Source: Bradyrhizobium cenepequi
Lineage (GTDB): Bacteria > Pseudomonadota > Alphaproteobacteria > Rhizobiales > Xanthobacteraceae
DNA: 64,000 nucleotides
Assembly: GCF_020329485.1 (NCBI RefSeq)
Contig: NZ_JAGKJI010000001.1
Coordinates: forward strand, 62,001 to 126,000
Reading direction: 5' to 3'
Shown: piece after piece, positions 44,979-52,078 of the stretch
Layout of the letters: each line of letters begins with the position of its first letter
How positions within the stretch are numbered: position 1 is the first letter of the stretch
Notes under the pieces: generated by a model
The model's input: only the letters and a program-made list of their open reading frames with translations
Databases searched by the model: none
Told to the model about the DNA's origin: nothing
Made by a program: the position numbers and the translations under genes

Positions 44979-46574
44979 ATGAAGGTGGCTAAGAGCCTTA
45001 TCCTTGGCTCAGCGGCGGCTTTGCTCGCCATGGGCGGGGCGCAGGCGGCCGATCTTCCCGTCAAGGCCAAAGCGGTCGAGTACGTGAAGGTCTGTTCGCT
45101 CTATGGCGCCGGTTTCTGGTACATTCCGGGTACCGATACCTGCATGAAGATCGGTGGTTATCTGCGTGTCGATGCCACGTTCAACGGCGGCATCTACGGC
45201 GCGCAGGCCTGGAGCGGTGACGCCGGTCAGGGCAACCGCTATCAGAACTACTTCGCCGCCCGCTCCCGTATGGCGCTGACGGTCGATACCCGCACCGCGA
45301 CGGAATATGGCGTCGTCCGCACCTTCGCTCAGGGCGACTTCCAGTTCTCGACGCTGGGTAACAACACCTACAGCCCGAACTCGATCAACGGTTCGCTCCC
45401 GGTTGCAGGTTCCAACCTGCTTGACACTCCCGGCGGCGGCTATGTCGCGGTCGAGTACGTGTTCATCCAGTTCGCGGGCTTCACCTTCGGTAAATCCTCT
45501 TCGGCCTTCGCAACGCCGTGGCATGGTTATCCGGGCAACATCTCGTCGAACCTGCTCGGCGGTCATGACACCGTCACCGGCGTGAACAACATCCAGTACA
45601 CTGCGCAGTTCGGCAACGGCGTGTCGGGCACCATCGGCCTCGATGATCCGACCGTCTTCAACCGCACCTCGGTCTACAACCTCACCACCGCGATCGGAGC
45701 GGCCGGCACCACCGGCAACGCCTATGCCGGCGTGCATTCGCCCGACATCGTCGGCAACATCCGCGTCGATCAGGCCTGGGGTCTGTTCCAGATTTCGGCT
45801 GCGGCGCATGAAGTCAGCGGCTCCTACAACGTGCTGAACACGACAGGGGCTCCTGCCGGTGGCGTCGGTCTGCCAGGTGCGGCGCCGATCGCCGGCTCGG
45901 AACTGTCCGGTCACCCCGACACCAAGTGGGGCGGTGCGGTGATGGCTGCGTTGCAGATCAAGAACATCCCGACCGGTCCCGGCGACGACATCAAGTTGGA
46001 TGCGACCTATGCCGTCGGCGACACCAAGCAGGTGATCTCGACTTCGGGCACTTCGCCGAACTTTGCGATTTTCGGCGGCAGCAGTGCAGCCTATCAGAGC
46101 ATCGGCCTCGGTGTGACCACTGACGCCGTCTGGCTGCCGGGCTTCGCGGGCGGCGACGGATCGCTGAAGCTCACCAAGGCGTGGGGTATCCGCGGTGCGT
46201 TCAACCACAACTGGGATCCCTACTGGTCGACCAGCGTGTTCGGCAGCTACTCCTCGGTCCGTTACGACGGCACCGTGGGTGACCTGTCGACTGCCAAGGG
46301 TGCCTATTGCGCCGCCTTCGCTGCAAGCCATCCGGGTCTTGGCGTGAGCTACACCTGCGATCCGAGCTTCAACGTCTCGCAACTCGGCCTCGTCACCCGC
46401 TGGACTCCGGTCAAGAACCTGACGTTCTCGGCTGAAGCGATCTGGCTCCGCCTCGACCAGAAGTATCAGGGCACCTCGACCTTCGGCGGCGGCGCTCCGA
46501 AGCCGGTCGCGACCTACGAGTTCAAGGACCAGGATACGGTCAGCTTGCAGATCCGCGCTCAGCGCAACTTCTGA
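44979..46574 (+). CDS. Alphaproteobacterial porin (Porin_2 family)
   Basis: This 531-residue outer-membrane porin has a signal peptide (MKVAKSLILGSAAALLAMGG, cleaved after AQA). The N-terminal AADLPVKAKAVEYVKVCSLYGAGFWYIPG segment is diagnostic of the rhizobial porins, with CMKIGGYLRVD next and the final strand TVSLQIRAQRNF ending in Phe as needed for BamA assembly. It provides passive diffusion of small solutes. ATG 44979 has GGAGGTTAACA upstream. It is monocistronic with a strong terminator. Confidence 0.95.
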   Translation: MKVAKSLILGSAAALLAMGGAQAADLPVKAKAVEYVKVCSLYGAGFWYIPGTDTCMKIGGYLRVDATFNGGIYGAQAWSGDAGQGNRYQNYFAARSRMALTVDTRTATEYGVVRTFAQGDFQFSTLGNNTYSPNSINGSLPVAGSNLLDTPGGGYVAVEYVFIQFAGFTFGKSSSAFATPWHGYPGNISSNLLGGHDTVTGVNNIQYTAQFGNGVSGTIGLDDPTVFNRTSVYNLTTAIGAAGTTGNAYAGVHSPDIVGNIRVDQAWGLFQISAAAHEVSGSYNVLNTTGAPAGGVGLPGAAPIAGSELSGHPDTKWGGAVMAALQIKNIPTGPGDDIKLDATYAVGDTKQVISTSGTSPNFAIFGGSSAAYQSIGLGVTTDAVWLPGFAGGDGSLKLTKAWGIRGAFNHNWDPYWSTSVFGSYSSVRYDGTVGDLSTAKGAYCAAFAASHPGLGVSYTCDPSFNVSQLGLVTRWTPVKNLTFSAEAIWLRLDQKYQGTSTFGGGAPKPVATYEFKDQDTVSLQIRAQRNF

Positions 46575-46600
46575 TCCGTTCGATCTGAAGCGAATCCAGA

Positions 46601-46632
46601 ATCCCCGGCAGGCAACTGCCGGGGATTTTTCT
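46601..46632 (+). terminator. Intrinsic terminator of the porin gene
   Basis: atccccggca / tgccggggat 10-bp stem, 6-nt loop, followed by a T-rich tract, 27 bases after the porin stop. Confidence 0.85.
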
Positions 46633-46879
46633 TTGGGCGAATGGCGAGTGGCGAAAGAGAACAGAGAGGTGTTACGGGAGTGCGCGATGCCGGCCGGCAT
46701 TCCCTATTCGCGACTCGCTATTCGCCATTCGCTACCTCCGCTGCTCCAGCATAGTGCATGGTCGAAAAAACATGATTTACTCAGGTAATTTTCTAAGGTA
46801 GTAAGAAGTCAAGTCGGTGCAGCATGGCCGGCCCGTTAGGTCTCGCTGAGGCATAACCATCTTAATGCTAAACCTCCGA

Positions 46880-46912
46880 AACCTCCGGCAATGCCCTGCC
46901 GGAGGTTTTTCA
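46880..46912 (+). terminator. Orphan intrinsic terminator
   Basis: aacctccggca / tgccggaggtt, 11-bp stem with a 6-nt loop followed by TTT-CATTT. No ORF precedes it within 250 bp, so it may end a small RNA or a lost porin paralogue. Confidence 0.6.
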
Positions 46913-46980
46913 TTTGAGCGACCCCGGCGAGGCTGCACGCTTTCGCCTCGTCTGATTCGGATATCGTCCGCGGCACACCT

Positions 46981-47083
46981 AGAGCATGGTCCGGAAAAGT
47001 GGAAACCGGTCTTCCGAAAAGATCATGCTCAAACAATAGCCTAAAGCGCGATGATGATTCATCCTTATCTCATCGCGCTTTAG
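46981..47083. repeat. Palindromic dispersed repeat
   Basis: Two parts: agagcatggtccggaaaagt with a matching gatcatgctc, and a perfect 14-bp inverted repeat ctaaagcgcgatga (47041-47054) / tcatcgcgctttag (47070-47083). Divergent relative of the element at 40744. Confidence 0.6.
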
Positions 47084-47112
47084 GCTCCGATGATCGTGGC
47101 ACGTTCGCTCGA

Positions 47113-47559
47113 TCAATCCCGTCTTTGCATTATCGCGACGCCGGCTTCGCTGCCACAGCGCCCGGGCGGCGTCTCGCCCCTGGCGGCGCAGAAGCGGGAA
47201 AAGGAGCGGTCGTTGAAGTACAGCGTGCCCGCATAGGTATTGCCGACCACCACCCCGTCGAAGACAAAGGAGTAGCCCTCCTGCCGCAGAATCATCCGCG
47301 CTCCGTCGCGCCTCCAATGTCCGGAAAGCGTGGCCTGGATCGGCCTGCCGCTTGCGGCATCGCGGCCGTCCTCGCGGTAGCTTCCGTCCGGACTCATGCG
47401 CCACGTGTAGACATAGCGCGGGAAGGCCTCGGGAATGATCGCCGTCCAGGCGGCATCGTCCGCTTCAGCGGCGGCATCGCGCGAGAGCACCGGGGCGACC
47501 TGCAGGCACCAGAGGAGCGCACACCAGGCTGCGAGTAGGAGAAAGCGGCCGGCCATCAT
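47113..47559 (-). CDS. Exported hypothetical protein
   Basis: This 148-residue protein has a signal peptide (MMAGRFLLLAAWCALLWCLQ) and a beta-rich mature part (FPRYVYTWRMSPDGSYREDG, RMILRQEGYSFVFDGVVVG, YFNDRSFSRFCAARGE) with paired cysteines. No named family recognised. Start ATG 47559 has AGGACAA upstream. It is divergent from the IclR gene. Confidence 0.65.
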   Translation of the reverse strand: MMAGRFLLLAAWCALLWCLQVAPVLSRDAAAEADDAAWTAIIPEAFPRYVYTWRMSPDGSYREDGRDAASGRPIQATLSGHWRRDGARMILRQEGYSFVFDGVVVGNTYAGTLYFNDRSFSRFCAARGETPPGRCGSEAGVAIMQRRD

Positions 47560-47732
47560 TTGTCCTGAGGTGACTCCTGCCTTGGTTGGAGCGCAACGCA
47601 CTCCCATCGTTTGTTTCGCCGCTGTAAGTAGCGGAATCAACAGCTTAGCGATTGTCGTCCGGATAGCGGACAAGATAGGCGGATGATGCACAATATATGG
47701 ACAAAAATCGTGATCTGCTCTAGCAAAGCCGC

Positions 47733-48620
47733 ATGACCATTTCCGTGACCCGCAAACCGACGTTCATTCCGTCTCCCTCCGCGGAGGCAGTGCTGGCCGA
47801 GAGTGCCGGCGATGCCGCTTTCGCCACGACGCTGGCCAAGGGGCTGGTGGTGCTCGAGGCCTTCGATCCCCAGGCGACCATGCTCGGCAACATGGAGCTT
47901 TCGGCGCGCACGGGGATTCCGAGGCCGACGGTTGCGAGACTGACTCATACGCTCGCCGAACTCGGCTATCTCCGCTACGACCAGGAGCTCGCGAAATACT
48001 GCCTCGGCGCGCGGGCGCTGCGCATGGCCCACCCGCTGCTGGCAAGCATGCCGTTTCGCCAGGTGGCGCGGCCGTTGATGCAGGAACTTGCGGAGAGCGT
48101 ACGCGGCACCGTCTCGATCGGGCTGCTCGACGGAACGGCGATGGTCTATGTCGAGTCCGCGAGATCAGGCGACGTCGGACCGCACGTCCCCGACATCGGC
48201 ATGCCGATTCCCGTTGTCAGCACGGCGATGGGGCGCGCTGCGGCTGCGACGCTGCCGGCGGCCGACGCCATGCTGCTCGAGAAGCAGATCAAGACTGATA
48301 ACGCGGACGCGTGGTCCACGCATCGCGACAACTACCGCGCCGGAATTCAGCAATGCGCAGATCAGGGCTTCTGCACCTGCTACGGCGAATACATGCCGTC
48401 AATCCACGCGGTCGCCGCGCCGCTGTTTCACGCGCGGCGCTTGAAGCAGTCCTTTGCCATCAATTGTGGAATCCCGGCGTTCCGGTTGCAGCCTGGGCAG
48501 CTCGAGGCCGAGATCGGCCCGCGCATCAAGGCTCTCGCCGTCAGCATCCGCTCGCTCGTCAACGAGGCCGAGCCGACCATCGAGTCGCGCGAACAGCCCA
48601 GGAAGAAGATCACGAAATGA
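47733..48620 (+). CDS. IclR family transcriptional regulator
   Basis: This 295-residue regulator has an N-terminal winged helix (about residues 40-95; FATTLAKGLVVLEAFDPQAT, ELSARTGIPRPTVARLTHTL) and a C-terminal GAF-like effector domain (SIGLLDGTAMVYVESARSGD, MGRAAAATLPAADAMLLEKQ, CADQGFCTCYGEYMPSIHAV). IclR proteins usually control neighbouring catabolic genes in response to small acids. It lies 51 bp upstream of the CoA-transferase in the same direction. Confidence 0.92.
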   Translation: MTISVTRKPTFIPSPSAEAVLAESAGDAAFATTLAKGLVVLEAFDPQATMLGNMELSARTGIPRPTVARLTHTLAELGYLRYDQELAKYCLGARALRMAHPLLASMPFRQVARPLMQELAESVRGTVSIGLLDGTAMVYVESARSGDVGPHVPDIGMPIPVVSTAMGRAAAATLPAADAMLLEKQIKTDNADAWSTHRDNYRAGIQQCADQGFCTCYGEYMPSIHAVAAPLFHARRLKQSFAINCGIPAFRLQPGQLEAEIGPRIKALAVSIRSLVNEAEPTIESREQPRKKITK

Positions 48621-48671
48621 TCCGGAAAACGGCCGCCATGGCCGAAACGAACCTCAGCGGCGGAGCATGAG

Positions 48672-49868
48672 ATGGCTGGACCGCTCGAGGGATTGAAGGT
48701 TCTCGACATCGCCACCATCATCGCCGCGCCGCTGGCGGCGACCCTGCTGGCTGACTATGGCGCCGAGGTCCTGAAGATCGAGATGCCGGGGCAGGGCGAT
48801 GGGCTCAGGTCGTTTCCGCCGTTGAAGGACGGCAAGCCCTTGTGGTGGAAGGCGGCGAACCGCAACAAGAAATTCGCGACTCTGGATCTTCGCACCCCGG
48901 AAGGGCTCGCGCTGTTCAAGCAGATGCTGCCACGCTTCGACGTGCTGATCGAGAATTTTCGCCCCGGAACGCTGGATCGCTGGGGACTCTCGAAGGAAGT
49001 CCTGTGGTCGATCCAGCCTCGCCTGGTCATTCTGCGCGCCACCGCTTTCGGGCAGGACGGCCCCTATAACGGCAGGCCCGGCTTCGCCCGGATCTTCGAA
49101 GCGATGGGCGGGCTGACCTACATCACGGGCGACGCCGACGGCGAGCCCACGCATCCAGGCTATCCGATCGGGGACTCGATCGGCGGACTGTTCGGCGCCG
49201 TCGGCGTGCTCGCGGCGCTGTGGAAGAGGGCGCGGGATCCGGATGCTCCGGGCGAAGAGATCGATCTTGCATTGACCGAAGCGGTGTTCCGGCTGCTGGA
49301 CGTGCTTCCCATCGAGTTCGATCAGCTTGGTTCCGTGCGCGGTCGGATCGGCAATGCCAACGGCTATTCTGCGCCGGCGGCGGTGTTCCGCACCAAGGAC
49401 GGCCATTGGGTCACGCTTGCAGGCTCGACCAATGCGCTCTATGCGGCGAACTGTCGGGCGATCGGAAGGCCTGACCTGATCGAGGACCCGCGCTTCTCCG
49501 GCAACGACCGGCGCGTGAGGCACGCAGGCGAGCTCAACGAGATCTTCGCGGCGTGGTGCGCCGAACATACGCTTCAAGAGGTGCTCGCGACATTCACCGC
49601 CGCGCAGGGCACGATCGCACCGATCTATTCGATCGACCAGATCGCGGCGGACCCGCAAGCCAATGCGCGCGAGATGATCGCCCGTGTTCCCGATCGCGAC
49701 TTCGGCTCGGTGGCGATGGCGAATGTCGTTCCGCGTTTCGCCGTCGATCCAGCGCAGTTGCGCCATTCCGCCGGCGACGTGGGCCAGGACAACCGCGAGA
49801 TCTATCAGGATTGGCTCGGCCTTTCGGAGCAAGAGATCGAACGGCTCACCCAGGAGAGAGTGATCTGA
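48672..49868 (+). CDS. Class III (CaiB/BaiF) CoA-transferase
   Basis: This 398-residue family III CoA-transferase moves CoA between acyl groups (succinyl, formyl, carnitine etc.). Signatures are GPLEGLKVLDIATIIAAPLA, YGAEVLKIEMPGQGD, RNKKFATLDLRTPEGLALFK, IENFRPGTLDRWGLSKE and GQDGPYNGRPGFARIFEAMG. The catalytic Asp is probably in the ITGDADGEP segment. The substrate acid is unknown. It lies 80 bp before a TctC/Bug binding protein, so the acid may be one delivered by that system. Confidence 0.93.
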   Translation: MAGPLEGLKVLDIATIIAAPLAATLLADYGAEVLKIEMPGQGDGLRSFPPLKDGKPLWWKAANRNKKFATLDLRTPEGLALFKQMLPRFDVLIENFRPGTLDRWGLSKEVLWSIQPRLVILRATAFGQDGPYNGRPGFARIFEAMGGLTYITGDADGEPTHPGYPIGDSIGGLFGAVGVLAALWKRARDPDAPGEEIDLALTEAVFRLLDVLPIEFDQLGSVRGRIGNANGYSAPAAVFRTKDGHWVTLAGSTNALYAANCRAIGRPDLIEDPRFSGNDRRVRHAGELNEIFAAWCAEHTLQEVLATFTAAQGTIAPIYSIDQIAADPQANAREMIARVPDRDFGSVAMANVVPRFAVDPAQLRHSAGDVGQDNREIYQDWLGLSEQEIERLTQERVI

Positions 49869-49948
49869 CGGCCGGCCATGCACCGGCGCAGTTCCGAAGG
49901 ACAACAAGAAACGCGGCGCGAACGTGCAACAAGGAAAGGGAGGCATTC

Positions 49949-50926
49949 ATGGGACTCACACGCCGAACACTGCTGGGCAGCCTTGCCGCCTGCTTCGCTG
50001 CGGGCCGCGGTTCGCGGGCGTTCGCACAAGGCGCCTGGCCTTCGCGTCTTGTGCGCTTCATCTCGCCGTACGGAGCCGGCGGCGCCAATGACATTTCGCT
50101 GCGCATCCTGACCGAGCAACTCGAGCGTCAACTCGGTCAGCAATGCATCGTCGAGAACAGGCCGGGCGCGGGCACACGGCTTGCCAACGAGGCGGTCGCG
50201 CGCGCCGCGCCGGATGGCTACACCTTCCTTTACGCCGCGGCGCCCTATGCGACGGCCGAGGCCCTGTTCGGGAAACTCGGTTATGAACGCAAAGACCTGC
50301 AGCCCGTGGCGATGGCGGTGATTGCGCCGATCTTCCTGATCATCAGCGCGGAGGCGCCGTTCAAGAACCTGCAGGAGCTGATCGCCTACGGCAAGTCGCA
50401 AGCGAACGGGCTGACCTTCGCCTCTCCAGGCGCCGGCTCCCAACCCCATCTGGCGGCCGAGCTGTTGTTTCGGGACGCGGGCGTGAAGGGCCTTAACGTT
50501 CCCTTCCGCGGCGATGCGATGTCCTACACGGAATTGCTGGCAGGCCGCGTCGATGCCACGTTGACCGCGATCAGCACCGCCTTGCCCTATATCCAAAGCG
50601 GCAAGTTCCGCGTGCTAGGCGTGGCTTCAGCCGACCGCAGTCAGATCTATCCGGAAGCTGCCACCTTGCGCGAGCAAGGCCTGCCCAACGTGATCGCCGC
50701 CGGCTGGTACGGCTTCATGGCGCCGGCTGCAACGCCGCGCTCGATCGTCGATCGTCTGCAGGACAAGATCGTCCGCATCCTCGCCGATCCCGTCGTGAGG
50801 CAAAAGCTGTTTGCCCAGGGGCTGGAAGTTCGCGGCAGCACGGCCGCGGAGTTCGGCGCGTTCATCGACGAGGAGACGCGCAAGTGGGGCCTGTTGATCC
50901 GCGATGCCGGTCTCAAAGGGGAATGA
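49949..50926 (+). CDS. Tat-exported TctC/Bug-type solute-binding protein
   Basis: This 325-residue periplasmic protein is of the tripartite tricarboxylate transporter (Bug) family. The start has a twin-arginine-like signal (MGLTRRTLLGSLAACFAAGR). The Bug signatures are PYGAGGANDISLRILTEQLE, VENRPGAGTRLANEAVARA, PDGYTFLYAAAP, and the ligand loops FASPGAGSQPHLAAELLF and PFRGDAMSYTELLAGRVD. GGAGGCATTC precedes ATG 49949. TctA/TctB membrane partners are absent here. It is part of the IclR/CoA-transferase unit. Confidence 0.9.
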   Translation: MGLTRRTLLGSLAACFAAGRGSRAFAQGAWPSRLVRFISPYGAGGANDISLRILTEQLERQLGQQCIVENRPGAGTRLANEAVARAAPDGYTFLYAAAPYATAEALFGKLGYERKDLQPVAMAVIAPIFLIISAEAPFKNLQELIAYGKSQANGLTFASPGAGSQPHLAAELLFRDAGVKGLNVPFRGDAMSYTELLAGRVDATLTAISTALPYIQSGKFRVLGVASADRSQIYPEAATLREQGLPNVIAAGWYGFMAPAATPRSIVDRLQDKIVRILADPVVRQKLFAQGLEVRGSTAAEFGAFIDEETRKWGLLIRDAGLKGE

Positions 50927-51364
50927 GGCTAGCTGCGTCGTTGCGCTAGTTGCGCACACGCTTCGCGTTTATCGCGAGCATCAACGCGTGCACACTTTTT
51001 CGGATCATAACGCTGTTGTCAGTCACGCCTGTTGCGCCGCAACCAAGTCTTCGAGTGATTGAAGCGAAGATTGATCGGCACGCGTGGCGCGCGTCGAGGC
51101 CATCACTGCCCGCTGGAATCTAATGTACCAGCGCGTCTGCATTTGGCTGGTTGATCACTCACGAACATCTGGCTCTCGCGCAGGCGCGACCACGCCTTGT
51201 CGCTGCGCGCATCGTTGGAATGAAATGCATTAGCCGCATCATTCATTGGAATCCTTTTCCAGGCATCGGTCCTCTCGTCGCCATATTTTGGGATGATTTG
51301 TTTTTGCAACGAGCGTAACGTCGCACGTTAAGAAAACAAAAATGATCTTGGGAGGAACGCGCCG
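50927..51364. other. Intergenic region upstream of the PQQ dehydrogenase module
   Basis: 438 bp with no convincing gene. It includes the 15-bp palindrome at 51316-51330 near the module's 5' end. The segment looks AT-richer from 51280 onward, consistent with a promoter. Confidence 0.5.
51316..51330. promoter_or_regulatory. Palindromic operator candidate for the PQQ module
   Basis: taacgtcgcacgtta, perfect 6-3-6 inverted repeat, 35 bp upstream of the 30-codon ORF and 131 bp upstream of the chaperone start. It resembles a regulator binding site; the regulator is unknown. Confidence 0.5.
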
Positions 51365-51457
51365 ATGAATCGGACGGAGCAGTTCGTTTGGGCGTCCATC
51401 ACCTGTCAGGCGCGGCCGACGGGGCACTCGCAGGGTCACGCTCGCGCCGGGACATAG
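51365..51457 (+). CDS. 30-codon leader ORF before the PQQ module
   Basis: ATG 51365 has a very good ribosome site (GGGAGGAACGCG). The ORF encodes 30 residues beginning MNRTEQFVWASITCQARPTG and ending ARAGT. It stops 3 bases before the ATG of the PCu(A)C gene, so it could be a leader peptide coupling translation or a truncated gene. It is not similar to PqqA. Short and uncertain. Confidence 0.35.
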   Translation: MNRTEQFVWASITCQARPTGHSQGHARAGT

Positions 51458-51460
51458 CCG

Positions 51461-51970
51461 ATGATCGCCATAGCGACATCGGGAGGCGATGGCGCGGGTC
51501 TCGATCGCGGCAGCCGGATTGCGTCGTCCCGCAGCGCGGGACTGCTTGCGATTGGGCTGGTTGTCGTCGGAACCTGGCTGGCGCCTGAAGCCGCCGCAGC
51601 GGATGTTGCGCTGCAGGTGACCAACGCCCGCGTGCCCGCATCAGATGAGACCGGCATCAATCTCCCGCTTCTGATGACGATCAGGAACGATGCGACCGAA
51701 GCCGACGCGATCCTGCGCGTCCGCTGTCCGTTCGCGAACTTCTCCGAGAAGCATACGGTGGATCGCGGCGAAGGCGCGCCGGCGATGCGCGAGATCAAGT
51801 CGATCCCGATTCCGCAGAACAAGACCACCGAGCTCAAGCGCGATGGATACCACGTGATGCTGCTGCAGACGCGGCAGAAGCTTGTCGACGGCGAGAAATT
51901 CACTTGCGCCGTCGTTTTCCAAAAGGCCGGAACCAGAGAAACGGAGGTGGAGGTTTCCCGAACGCCCTGA
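51461..51970 (+). CDS. PCu(A)C-type periplasmic copper-binding chaperone
   Basis: This 169-residue protein has a signal/anchor segment (about residues 26-47; LLAIGLVVVGTWLAPEAAA) and a cupredoxin-like PCu(A)C domain. The copper motif H-x10-M-x21-H-x-M is exact: His98, Met109, His131, Met133 (in EKHTV, PAMRE and GYHVML). PCu(A)C proteins pass copper to cytochrome oxidase. Here the gene instead heads a PQQ-dehydrogenase/cytochrome c module, suggesting metal supply to that system (inference). It is 3 bp after the leader ORF and 108 bp before the dehydrogenase. Confidence 0.85.
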   Translation: MIAIATSGGDGAGLDRGSRIASSRSAGLLAIGLVVVGTWLAPEAAAADVALQVTNARVPASDETGINLPLLMTIRNDATEADAILRVRCPFANFSEKHTVDRGEGAPAMREIKSIPIPQNKTTELKRDGYHVMLLQTRQKLVDGEKFTCAVVFQKAGTRETEVEVSRTP

Positions 51971-52078
51971 TCGCGACAGCGGGCAAGGTGAGCCCGCTGA
52001 ATGAGGCTTCTCGACTGAGCGGTCCGGATGTGCCGGACGCCCGATCCAACATGAACTTGCCAAAGGAGGGCATTACTC

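Larger units (their letters stand above)
46633..47112. other. Intergenic region with orphan terminator and repeat
   Basis: Contains a second intrinsic terminator (46880-46912) with no gene in front of it and a palindromic repeat at 46981-47083. No CDS is evident. 46640-46740 has a GC-rich, repeated tattcgc tract of low complexity. Confidence 0.5.
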
